Origin: Beroe ovata
Lineage: Eukaryota > Ctenophora > Nuda > Beroida > Beroidae
DNA length: 27,135 nt
Reading direction: 5' to 3'
NCBI GenBank assembly: GCA_946803715.1
Contig: CAMPET010000105.1
Coordinates: 78,244-105,378 of the forward strand
The notes beneath the pieces were generated by a model. That model made no database searches. It was not told where the DNA came from and saw only the letters and a list, made by a program, of their open reading frames with translations. Made by a program: the position numbers and the translations under genes. Shown piece after piece: positions 1 to 9,741 of this stretch (position 1 is its first letter; the number at the start of each line of letters is the position of its first letter).

Positions 1-150
1 TGAGCGCCTATTCGTCACACAGGCCTGTTCTGACGTAATGGTGTCAATGAATTCCTGCGTCACAGTTATGCAGTGGTGTCAGTAAGTTGTGACAAATGAG
101 CACCTATTCGTCACACATGCCTGTTTTTACGTACTGGTGTCAATGAATTC
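1..150. repeat. Two-unit tandem repeat upstream of sushi exons
   Basis: A 54-bp unit at 1-54 recurs at 97-150 with only a few differences. Both begin tgag(c/c)...attcgtcacacA and end ggtgtcaatgaattc, with a 96-bp period. A short third echo (tattcgtcacaca) lies near 197-208. The array sits in what appears to be intron sequence before the first visible sushi exon. No coding potential was seen in it. Confidence 0.75.
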
Positions 151-302
151 TATCGCCCGATGTCGGCAGTGTGTCTATTCAAGTTTTCAAGTTTTTATTC
201 GTCACACAAGTTTTCAAGTAAACTCAGCTACATTCCTACGTTGATGTCAGCAATGTGTCTTCAGCAAGTCTTCAAGTGAACATTCTACATGAACTCTCCC
301 AG

Positions 303-1669
303 GTTTCAAAGTACGGGGATCACTCCCGTTGCACTGTTACGGTGGTGAGTGGAACAATACAGTGACACCGCGGTGTGTCCCAGATGTTGTGTGTCCTGTC
401 TTGACACCACCAGCAACCGGTAAACTGACAACAAACAACACCGACTATGGGACAGAGGTACGTGCATTATGCGTCCAAAATGGTCCACTAGGGTGGATCC
501 TTTGTCATTAAGTGACTATGATGAAGGAGCATTTTAGTGTCACCTAAATCTTGTCAAAAATCTCGCTTGTTTAAGATGCATCTTGGAGAAATGGCTGTTT
601 TGCCAGTACGCTCGATTTGAAAACCACAGGTGTCATGATATCTCCCATTTTCAGGTGTCAGTGGAGTGTCTGCCAGGCCACGTGCTGAGTGACTTGACAC
701 CGTCAACCATCACCTGCACTGGCACTGGCCAGTGGAGCGGCACACTTCCCACTTGTATTCTGCCTGAGTGTCCTGATATATCACAAAATGAGGGTGTCAC
801 CATGTGAGTGTTTTGCACATGTTTCCTCTAAGCCTCTACGAGTCAGTCAATTAATACGAGTTGTAATACTAATTGCGTTGTACCAACTTAGGCCGATACG
901 CATTTCGTCAACCTCGATGAATGAACATATTGATTTTTATTGGAATTACCACTCTATAGAAGTAACTAGTAACCCTACCTAATGAAGACTGTCGCCTCCC
1001 TTTAGCACCGGAACGGGTGTCGGTGACACCGCCACCATCACCTGTGACACCTGTGAGAAGAGGAAGGGAGAGCGGCAGAGTGTGTGTCGGAGTGACGGAA
1101 CGTGGGAACCCCCGCTGGGGGTGTGCCAACCAGTGGTGTGCACTACCAAGGTACGTGTGGGGTACGGCTGTGTCAGAGCACAGAGAACTGCAATGTCAGA
1201 ATCTATGCCTGGACTCGGGAAACTCTAGCCATGTAGCCCATCGCCCTTTTTCCCACCTCTCATGACACCCTGACTCCCTCGCTCCCAGATAAACAGACGG
1301 ATGTACGAATCGGTACAAGGATCTATCCCAACCAAGTGTGGGAAAAGTGTGATATTTCTCTGTAAACCTGGCTATACCACGATAGGCAGGCACGTCACAT
1401 CAATTTCATCTCACAAAATTCCTGCGTTTCTCGATTGTTCCTGCGAGTTTCTTCATTGTTCTTGATTGTGATGAATTGCAGTCAGATCACACCCCCAATT
1501 GACCCAATATAACAACTGCCATCTTAGGACGACGATAACATGTTATGATACGGGACAATACGATTTCCATGTCCCGTTCTGTATGGAGAGTGATTTGTTC
1601 AGAGTGAGACGACAGAGAAGAAAAGATGCAGTTAGGAAACAGATCGAAATGGTGGATGATTTGCGGTGA
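303..1669 (+). CDS. Sushi (CCP/SCR) repeat protein, 3' part, five exons
   Basis: Proposed exons are 303-457, 655-803, 1006-1150, 1289-1389 and 1528-1669; phases agree at every junction. The gene enters from the left, so the N-terminus and any signal peptide are not seen. The joined frame gives the C-terminal half of one sushi module (ending TVTPRCV), a full module (VVCPVLTPPATGKL... to SGTLPTCI), a third (PECPDIS... to PPLGVC, with one extra Cys) and a fourth (VVCTTK... FLCKPGYTTIG, then ITCYDTGQYDF and PFC). Each module shows the family's Cys...YG...C...G-W...P-C pattern; the fourth has Tyr for the usual Trp. Modules are cut mid-domain by phase-0 introns. Exon 4 joins exon 5 only through a GC donor (AG|GCACGT at 1390). 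The last exon ends after a basic tail (RVRRQRRK) at a stop at 1667-1669. A donor-like aga|gtgaga at 1597 could instead lead to further exons. Such proteins are normally secreted or membrane-anchored adhesion or complement-type factors; the role here is unknown. Confidence 0.82.
1390..1527 (+). other. Probable GC-AG intron in the sushi gene
   Basis: Exon 4 ends ..ataggcag and the next bases are gcacgt, matching the GC-donor consensus AG|GCAAGT at all but one position. The acceptor is catcttag at 1520-1527. Joined in phase 2, the reading frame passes from GYTTIG through Arg to TTITCYDTG, which exactly restores the second half of a sushi module. The nearest GT alternative (cac|gtcaca at 1394) is a weak donor and gives the wrong phase for exon 5. 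Confidence 0.6.
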
Positions 1670-2224
1670 AATTCGAACTTTTCACGCTTCAAATTCAATC
1701 ATTCCCTGCCTCTAAACCCAGATATAGAATCTTTGCTGAGATCGTCATGAGAGAGAGATAGGACACGAGGAAAGTGTCAAAATGATGCCATATTTCTGCT
1801 AAGGAAGATCAAAATCGCGTATCATCAGAAACAGCTGCGTTATTCAAAGCTGGAATCTTAAGTATGCAAGCTCTCAGATGGAAGGAAATGCTATTTATAA
1901 CTCTTACTCGTTTTATAATATTTACAGTTTTAAGATGATTTTATTTGTTATAATTGATTTAGACCGTTAATTTGATATAAAAATGAAACCGTTATGGAGT
2001 ACGGACCAGCTTATCTAAGTTTATTTCACTCACTCTCACTCTATTCGACTTACATTTATTGTTTGAATCAATCCCATGATACCACTGTTTACTAGAAATA
2101 TATGCCGGCCCACCTATTCCAATTTGATATGAACCGGAAATTATCAATTTATCAAAACTTATAGTATAAGAAGCTATTTCACTGGCAAATGTTTCAATTT
2201 CGTTAAACTTCGCGTTATGTTATA
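1670..2224. other. Non-coding stretch after the sushi gene
   Basis: AT-rich sequence with no open frame of note and no recognised family. It may include the 3' UTR of the sushi gene or intron sequence if the donor at 1597 is used. No clear structured repeat was seen. Confidence 0.4.
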
Positions 2225-2695
2225 CACTCAGTTTTTTCTATAAGAAACTCTCTATAAGAAACTGAGCCTAGGATTTCTGAAAATTTAAGAAACTTAGCCT
2301 AGGATCCTGGTAAAATTAAGAAACTCCGTTGATTTACAATTAAGAAACTAAGAAACTTTGAGCCTAAAATTCTCAAATTTGTATGCAGAATCCTAGTACA
2401 ACGATAACTCTATCAACAGAAAACGTCTGGCTCCTGGGGGCTGCGCCCCCAGACCCCCGCCCCTTCACTTTTATCCGTATACCACACATCTGCCACTTCT
2501 GATCGGCATTTTGAGAACACCGATGGTATAGACTACTAAATTTAGTACAACTATGTTGGCTCAAGTAAGTTTCGAAAATTCCTATAGGATAAAGAAATAA
2601 GAAACTGTTAAGAAACTTGTAGGCTCAAAATCGCGGAAAAATAAGAAACCTCTAGCCTAGGATTTTGATAAGTTTCTTATAAAAAAAACTGAGTG
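2225..2695. mobile_element. 471-bp TIR element (MITE-like) flanked by TA
   Basis: The ends are near-perfect 25-bp terminal inverted repeats: left begins cactcagttttttctataa (2225-) and the right end, read on the other strand, begins cactcagttttttttataa, one mismatch over 25. Both ends abut TA (2223-2224 and 2696-2697), the target duplication typical of Tc1/mariner-type elements. Inside each end are repeated taagaaact and gagcctagga words in direct and inverted order, like subterminal transposase sites. No transposase frame is present, so it would be non-autonomous. The superfamily call is inference from the TA flanks only. Confidence 0.7.
2434..2452. repeat. GC-rich perfect hairpin inside the TIR element
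   Basis: ctggggg-ctgcg-cccccag forms a 7-bp perfect stem with a 5-base loop, followed by acccccgcccc. It is a sharp GC island in AT-rich DNA at the centre of the inverted-repeat element at 2225-2695. Confidence 0.7.
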
Positions 2696-3006
2696 TAGGT
2701 ACTTGAACTTGAAGCATAAAATATTACCATTTATAATCATGCCTCTTACAACGGTTGCCTGATGTCCTGTGGCTCATTTAACAATGCAATGTGATTGTGA
2801 TAAACATGTGAAAGAATACTTTGTATAATTATTTTATTAGTTTCTTATGGTATTTGTGAACAACCTATGAATATGATAATATTACCGCTGTTTGCTTGGA
2901 GATGGAATGACATTTAAATTACTCTGACTCAAGAACTTGAGGGTTTCGCGCGCGCCGTTACTGGGTGATGCTATATAATAGTCCCTCTGACCGCTGACGC
3001 TTGTAG

Positions 3007-3290
3007 TTGTCGATCGATAATAGTAATACTGATAGACGAGACCCTGTCGAGAATTTCGTTTTGCGCGCCGCGCGCGGCTCAAACTTGCTGAAGCTGACGC
3101 AAGCCGCTTTGTGGCTTGCATCAGACTTGCCGGATGTTATCCATTATCTGTCCACTGTCTACTGCGCGCGCGCCTTCATCGTAGGCCGAAACCGTTTCGG
3201 CATTCGATGAAGGCGCGCGCAGTAAACAGATAACGTCCGGCAACATCAGACAACTCTGAAATCTCGACAGGGTCTATCATTGATCGACAA
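3007..3290. mobile_element. GC-rich palindromic element, copy A
   Basis: The stretch is an imperfect long palindrome. Outer arms read ttgtcgatcgata...accctgtcgagaattt on the left and, on the right, tctcgacagggtctatcat followed by tgatcgacaa. The centre (about 3150-3240) is a tighter inverted repeat: ctgcgcgcgcgccttcatcg pairs with cgatgaaggcgcgcgcag around ggccgaaaccgtttcggc. A smaller stem, gcaagccgc/gtggcttgc, lies at about 3099-3119. GC-rich sequence with further inverted similarity extends outwards to about 2945 and 3345, so the true ends may be wider. The same ends and inner stem recur at 17043-17215. No protein is encoded, so it is best read as a MITE-like or foldback element. Confidence 0.7.
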
Positions 3291-4065
3291 AAATCTGACA
3301 AGCCCGGCCTAATAAATGGAATATTATATCTAGCGCGCGCCGCGCAATCTCACAAAGAGCGCGCACTGATCTGGTCAAATATCGCCGCGCGTTACGTAAT
3401 CGACAAATTCTAGTGCGACAGGGCGAATTGAATTTGAACAAAGGAAAAAACGAGGATCTTGTCTATCGTACCAAAGCAATTTCTCTCAAAGCAATTTCTC
3501 TCAAAGCAATAGATATGGCAAATCATAAGACAATTGTGGTCACATCGTCTTTACCATTCTGAAAGTTCTGTCCATATGCATGAAGAGCGGTATAGGAAGG
3601 GCCACAAATACTTCGAACCACATGACAGTGTTTCTCGATTTTCATTAGTTGTATCTTTGTCCTCAGAGGTCAATAGCTGTTACGTGATAGAAATTATGTG
3701 CGACCCTTCCCCGAATATGCTTTTACCGCATCAAATTTTTTACTTATTCATGAAACAGCTTTGAGTGTATTATCGAGGTCCTAATAAGATAATGTTTGCC
3801 TTTCAGCCTTTATCCTATTAGGCTTTAGTCGCGGTTTCTCTTTCACTTTCTTAGTATAAGCCCCTGGGCACTGTTTACATAGGAATGTTTACTTAACCGC
3901 CACGTAGCACCTGGAATATAAGAGTGTGACTTTGACTTTGTGGACACACTTTTTCCCCTCCTCAATGAAGTTAACAGACTCCTACTCAAATTCACCCATT
4001 CCTGGCACCTGACTTACAACAAGTGGTGGCCTCGGTACTTACTTACAACAGTAATGAGAAGCCAA
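3291..4065. other. Non-coding stretch
   Basis: No convincing gene. The first 130 bases carry CG-alternating tracts (gcgcgcgccgcgc near 3333) continuing the palindromic element's composition. A 15-bp tandem word, tttctctcaaagcaa, occurs twice near 3480-3510. Short open frames near 3534-3764 and 3940-4137 show no recognisable motif and are treated as chance. Confidence 0.4.
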
Positions 4066-4520
4066 CCTTTGGCTATTGTCCGACAGAGAATGTCCCTCAA
4101 TGTCCCTCAATGGCAGTCAAATTATAAATGGTTATAACAACAGTGGGAACTGCAAGTATTACGGATTATTTATAATGTCAATGTAGGTAAAATAAGGGAT
4201 CGAAATGCTTTGCGGATTCCAGGTCACATGGGGGCTACTTGAGCTTGATATGTATTTCATGTTGACGCTGTTCTCTAATGCTACCATTAAGAAGCGTTTC
4301 GTCTCATCCAGCAGTAAGCAACAATTTGCAGAGAAAAGATAGACCAAAACTTTTGTGAATAATTGTACTGCAAATTACATTCATTGGGTTATCGTTGGTG
4401 ACTTTAAACCTCTCATTTCAGTCATCAATGTCCTGTACAGTTGTACTGATTCTACAACATGTGCCAGGTGTAAATGTCACGTCATTACACACTCCAAGCA
4501 AAATCATTTCCGACTACCGT
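4066..4520 (+). pseudogene. Possible decayed sushi-type exon remnants
   Basis: In one plus frame at about 4062-4185 the translation includes RECPSMSLNGSQIINGYNNS and then GNCKYYG, resembling the start of a sushi module (CP....NG......YG). After an acceptor-like ctcatttcag (ends 4421) another frame reads INVLYSCTDSTTCARCKC, resembling the next V-x-Y-x-C strand. The two parts do not join in phase through any good donor I could find, and a 10-bp tandem duplication (aatgtccctc twice near 4090) may have shifted the frame. This is pattern resemblance only; the stretch could be non-coding. Confidence 0.25.
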
Positions 4521-4649
4521 GATGGATGACTATTTCATTGCCTGCGATAATATCGAATGTTTCGAGATTTCGAGTATGCCTAAACGCCCGTTAACACGAT
4601 CAGAATGTGCCGCCAATGGTCGCCCCCACAGAGAACACATCAACTGAGG

Positions 4650-7035
4650 GTTTGCAGGAAAAACCTGGGAAAGACCTCAAGGAAACAGAGACCCTGATGG
4701 CGTTTCAAGCCTGAATCCTGTCATCTATTGCGAAGAAGGACATGATACTAGCGTTCAAAATCCGTCGGGTTTATTGACAAGAGATGAGAAAATAATACAC
4801 TCAAAAAACTCGAAACAATCGACAAGTGATACGTTATCTATAATATTAATCGTATTCTGTTATAGGCATTATTTAATCAGTATGTAGGATGCGCGGAACA
4901 GAAATAGAAACTGTAAGAGAGCAAGAAAAATCTATCATGTTATAATTCTGCACACAGAACCTAAAGCAAGAAGATAATAGAAGCAAGAAATATTTCATCT
5001 TTTTATCGAGTTCCCTTGCTTCAACCCCCATAAGAAAGTCAATTGAATTTCCTAGTTATTCAATAACGAATCATGTCTATCTCTAAACTTATCCGTTTAG
5101 TTAGCTCATCCACTGAAACCAATGTTATAGAGTTTCGTAGACCCAAGAGACGTGTAGCAGCAGGAGCCTAATATCATTAGGGGCATCCATGGCATTGGCT
5201 GAATTAGCTGCTTCAGAGATTTCGTCCGCTAATCGTACTGAGATTTATAAGAATGCAAGGTTACTTATTGAATGCAATAATATCAGATTAGAAAGTCACG
5301 AGTGTAACACGATACATATTCCACTTCAGAACGCGGTACATTTTAATAGTTACCAACGTAGGTAGGTATGTGCGATAAGATGAGAGAATTCAACAGAGTG
5401 GAAGATAATACGTTACGTCACAGATTATCCGTGAAGACACCCAATTAGGTGAAACAGGATGATGGGAGACACTATAATCATACAGGCGTTGATTAGACGA
5501 TTTCTGTGTTTCTCAGTAATTTTTAAGCGAAGTACGCTGATAAAGATGAGACAACGCAGTTATTATCTGTAGAATGGAGAAACCAGGACATGAGACAATA
5601 TTTACAAGTAACACATGAATGAGGGCCGAGCCAATGTTAGCTTATATCAGTAACCGTGAAGAGACCCAACTAGATAAAACAGGATTTAAAAACACTTAAC
5701 AGGCGATAATAATACGATTTATGATTTCTGTGTTTCACACTCCTTTTCGGCGAAATAAACTGATAAAGATGAGGAAACGTTTCGAGAGACCAGGACAAGA
5801 AAACATACGAAGGACACTATTATTATATCTTGCGTAGGAATGTTTACTTTGTCCTCACAATTTAGCTTGGCTGAGAAAAGGTGGACCTATCCACAACAGA
5901 GAATCAATCCCAATGGGTGTTCTGTAACCCAGTTTCGCTCCATGATTTCACAGATTTTGAGCAGCAAGAAGGTGTAGGGTACCAAAGTGGGCTGTCACTT
6001 CCACTCTAATTAGTTGTAGTATCGTCTCTGTGGAAGTCACACTGAGAAGACTTTAGTAAGAAAGAGATATCAGCTGGAGAGAGTGCCTATCAGAGAGGAT
6101 TCAGGGGAATACCCCCACTGTGGCGAACTATCGGTTCTCGCAAGCCTGAATCCTCTATTGCAAAAGATGAATTGGACTCAAACGGACAAAACAACCGTCG
6201 GGTTTGTTGGCAGGAAAGGAGAAAAATCCACCCAAAACCACCAACCAACCGACGTAACGTAATCTATCATACTGTATTCTACCAATGATTCTATAGTATA
6301 TATGGGATATATTTCTTTGAAGGGCGAAACAGACACAATTATTAACGAATGGTGGAGAAACAATAAGAACTCACGTAGCTGATTGTAGACGAAACGCTAG
6401 GAACCGGAACATACATGACGTAACCAAGAGGAAAATCTTTTGCAGATACGCAGGGGAAGTTTGGAACTTAGAAATATTTCATTGAGTTGCCATTCTAGTA
6501 CAGCCTCCTTCTGAGACTCAATTAAACTTCGCACTATAAATTGTGTCCGTGAGTCCTAGGATCCGAACAGGGCACACCGAAGCTCACACCTGCTACCACT
6601 TCCTCACATTGTAGGGAGCTTCATATGTGTGTGTGAAATTTATCCTGCAGGAGTCCAGGAAAACAGGTAGGTTATGTGAGAATCTAAGGTAATTTAATGT
6701 GAGGTAATTTAATAAAAGACTGTAAGGTAATCTAATGGAGGTAATTTCAGATTGGGAAGTCATGAGTGTAACACAGTACATAACTTGATTAACATATATT
6801 GCCCTTCAGAACGCGTTGTTACCAAGGTAGGTGATAACATGAGAGAAATCAACAGAATGGTTAATAATAACAGAAGGGTAGGTGATAAAGTGATGGAATG
6901 GGAGAAATCATTATAAGGGCAGATTAGGCAACGCAAAGGAAATTCGATCACGAATTTACCGTGAAGAATTAGAGAAAACAGGATTTAGAAAGGCAATACT
7001 CAGCCATAATAACAAGATTTCTGCGTCTAAAGGTC
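4650..7035. repeat. Old, diverged tandem duplication of about 1.45 kb
   Basis: Landmarks recur in the same order. caagcctgaatcct at about 4709 matches about 6140. ccgtcgggttt is found near 4762 and 6197. gagtgtaacac at about 5300 matches about 6764. cttcagaacgcg is found near 5325 and 6805, and ccgtgaaga near 5430 and 6959. A third, partial relative (ccgtgaagagaccca, gatttctgtgtttc, tgataaagatgag) lies at about 5655-5780 next to its counterpart at 5429-5560. Identity is patchy with many indels, so the event is old. No open frame survives; one short frame at about 5880-6009 is treated as chance. Confidence 0.6.
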
Positions 7036-7036
7036 T

Positions 7037-7164
7037 ACGGATTGAACTTGCTGCTCTGGAAATAATCCAGGGCGATTCAGAAAAATCTGCGATCATGTCA
7101 ACTTCTCCCAGGATGGTCAGGGTAGGACGCTTTTTAACGCACACTGCATTCATTAATTTATTCG
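7037..7164 (-). CDS. Possible orphan exon, unknown protein
   Basis: On the minus strand an acceptor-like cctatattacag precedes an open frame with coding-like composition: NDFSNKLMNAV, KKRPTLTILGEVDMIADF, then SESPWIISRAASS, ending near a GT (atcc|gtagac). No family is recognised and no partner exon was found. It may be a chance frame at the edge of the diverged duplication. Confidence 0.2.
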
Positions 7165-9052
7165 AAAAATCATTCTGTAATATAGGACATATTTGTATCA
7201 TATCAGTTATTCCCATTTCAATGCCGCAGGGCCGACAACTAAAATATGAAGCAGAAAGATTTTTTAAATGAAGATCAGATAATGAAAAGGTATGAAATTT
7301 ATCTGATTATTGAATAAATAAGGTATTTTATTTATTTTCTTGGCAGCTTCCTTTTAATTGGGAGAAGAATGTGAAAACGTTTCATCCCGAGATTGTATCC
7401 GATGGAAAATAAAAAGATAAAAGGTGGATTGTATCTGATAGATGGATTGAGACAATCTATCATGGATGGCCCGGATGGGACTGCAAACCAGATTCACATT
7501 AAACAAAATGGTAACAATGGGTTACTGCGTCCTGGATATCATTGGTACAGTAGAACTGGGAGCTGGAGATAATTAGCCGGTACTAGGTCATGGTGATACC
7601 TGAGTTAATACTGAAAATTAATGTATCTCAACCTATGCAATACAAAAGGAATACTTGATACTTATGCGTCGATATAATAATTCCACAAAAATGCTATCAT
7701 AATGAGAGATAGGTAGGTAACATACCTACTAAGTTAACATGTCTCACAATAACATGTTGGCTGACAGGACAAGCCGAAAATAATTCGGAGGAATCCGTAC
7801 CCAAGTTCGTCACTTCAAAACTCATTGTAAGTTACTGACCGAGGATCTTTTTTCATATTACTCACTCATTTTTCTTAAGCTTATAAGCTTATAGAACTTA
7901 TCAAATAGAACTTATCAATTTAGAACATCCATGACCTTTCCGTTTTAACCGCGGGAACATAACAGGATGGAGCCGCTGTCACATTCGTCTGTTATATCCC
8001 GTGAATATCGGAATTGTGCAAGATCATATCACCTGCAGTTCATCTGTTACTAATAATAACACTTCTCAAAGTATGAGACTGGGTCATCATCTGACATCTA
8101 TCGCAATTATTATAACATGTCAATTGTCAATAGTTCACTAATTTCTGCTTGAATAAACTAAAAAAAAGATTGGATAGCAAGGGGACAGCGAGAAAGTAAT
8201 GAACATAATCAATTTCCCTGGACGAGCCAGACGAAGCTTAAACAAGAAGACTCATTCATGCAATATAACTGCAAGAGTAGGAGATCTATTGCACTGATAA
8301 GCTGATTCTTGAGGATGTGCGAGCAATTATAATCCAGGAACTACCACCATATATTGACTACTCTTGGGACAACAAATTAATAAATGATAGGTACCCGATG
8401 GTAGCAAACTGTAAAGAAGTTAATTGAGTATAGTTAACGTCCGAGATGATATAGGTCCTGTAAAATATATTATCCTGTATTCAGCAGATATGATTAGGAT
8501 GATAATATGGTAATCCTTATTGGAGCTAATGACATCGGCTTCACTGCCAATCAGGGTGGCGGATACCGAGGAAAATCAGATACCGGATACCGGATATCGA
8601 GAGAAGAATTGAGGCGGTTACGGAGCTACAGGAGCCAAACCAAGATTACACTGTAAAGGAGTAAACTGAGTATAGTTATAGACATAGTTATTAGTTAATC
8701 ACAGTAATATTCTAATATCCATTATCCAAGATTTTATACCTAAGTGTTGTGGGTTACTGTTAAACAGGGGCATCCCCGATGTAATCGGGAGTTTTGCGGC
8801 TTTGTTTCCTTCTTCACTCTTTCGGGACTCTTACCTAAAGGTTACGTGCCAGGCTTAATCACCCTTAATTGGCCATCTTACTACCACCCGAGGTAACGTG
8901 ACAATCGTTGCGCATGCTGATTGGTTGTAGGGTAATAGGGAGTAAAGTGAATTGACTGTCAAAAGGGAACGGGGACTGGAAACTTGACCTGTGTTTCTTT
9001 TACGGAGAGGTTTTCGAAACACTCATCAAGGAGCAGAGATTCACATATGTGT
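7165..9052. other. Long non-coding stretch
   Basis: About 1.9 kb of AT-rich DNA without an open frame of note. Weak internal repeats occur: aaactgtaaag...gagtatagtta near 8408-8435 recurs near 8650-8682, and gataccg/gatatcg words cluster at 8560-8602. Inverted CCAAT (gattggttg) occurs at about 8919. No gene is supported. Confidence 0.45.
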
Positions 9053-9071
9053 GATTCTCCCACGGAAAACA
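9053..9071. repeat. Left 19-bp direct repeat (target-site duplication)
   Basis: gattctcccacggaaaaca here is identical to 10678-10696, and similarity stops abruptly on both sides of both copies. The right copy directly follows an A-rich tail. This arrangement is typical of target-site duplications made by LINE-driven insertion. Confidence 0.7.
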
Positions 9072-9378
9072 GATGAGTTTCGGGAATGAGTGAGAGTATT
9101 TATACTAGACCCAGGGTGGTACTCCTGCTTACTAATGCTCTAATGCTGTAGGTATCTCATATTCTGTGGTACTACGTATCAGATCATATCATGTGATCAT
9201 ATCATGTGTGCCAGGCCAAGTCAGTTATCCTAGGATAGGTGAGGGTGGTGTGAGGGGAAAAAATGTTTTCTCACATTCGGCTAAAATGTCTCTTCTACAA
9301 CTGGTCTACGAATCTTTGGATAGGATCGTTATCACGCGGTGTTGCAGGACGAGGTGCTGGAAATGTTGAAAGTGTTGA

Positions 9379-9600
9379 GTGTGGCTCTCAAGGAATAGCT
9401 TACTCCATGATATGTTGAGTGAATTGGTGTCAAGAGCTGCACTCGGTGTCAAAGGAAGTGGTGTCAACTGTCAAGTGAAGTGGGGTCTAGATGTTCATGT
9501 GACAGCTAGTCTGGATATCAGTCCCATTGACAGTTGTAAGGGTAACACACCAACGTTCAATCAAGTGCTCAATGGAGGTTCGTGTGATATTCATGACTGA
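9379..9600 (+). CDS. Unidentified open frame within the retroposed segment
   Basis: The frame has coding-like composition (RAALGVKGSGVNCQVKWGLD, then VHVTASLDISPIDSCKGNTP) and stops at 9598-9600. No signal peptide, catalytic motif or known domain is recognised. The first codon is GTG rather than ATG, so if real it would be an exon or a fragment. It could be 5' transcript sequence of the copied gene or chance. Confidence 0.25.
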   Translation: MWLSRNSLLHDMLSELVSRAALGVKGSGVNCQVKWGLDVHVTASLDISPIDSCKGNTPTFNQVLNGGSCDIHD

Positions 9601-9741
9601 GACACATTCTTTTGAAAAATGTTGTTTCGAGTTCAATGCAGTTTAATATCCTGGAAATTAACCCATGATCTCCTTATATTTTTCATCTGACCGCGCCCTG
9701 AATAATGCTGATAGTGACACGCCCATCCCTCTGCCCCCTAG

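Noticed and set aside
2882-3121. Open frames on both strands through the GC-rich palindromic element (also 3007-3210 and 16967-17245)
   Set aside because: They exist because CG-rich repeats lack stop codons. The similar Arg/Ala-rich peptides in both places simply reflect the shared repeat, not a gene family.
3534-4137. Short open frames at 3534-3764 and 3940-4137
   Set aside because: No motif, no good splice borders, and the residue composition is that of translated non-coding DNA.
6553-6590. tcctaggatccgaac resembling a tRNA T-arm on the minus strand
   Set aside because: No cloverleaf, acceptor stem or anticodon arm could be drawn around it.
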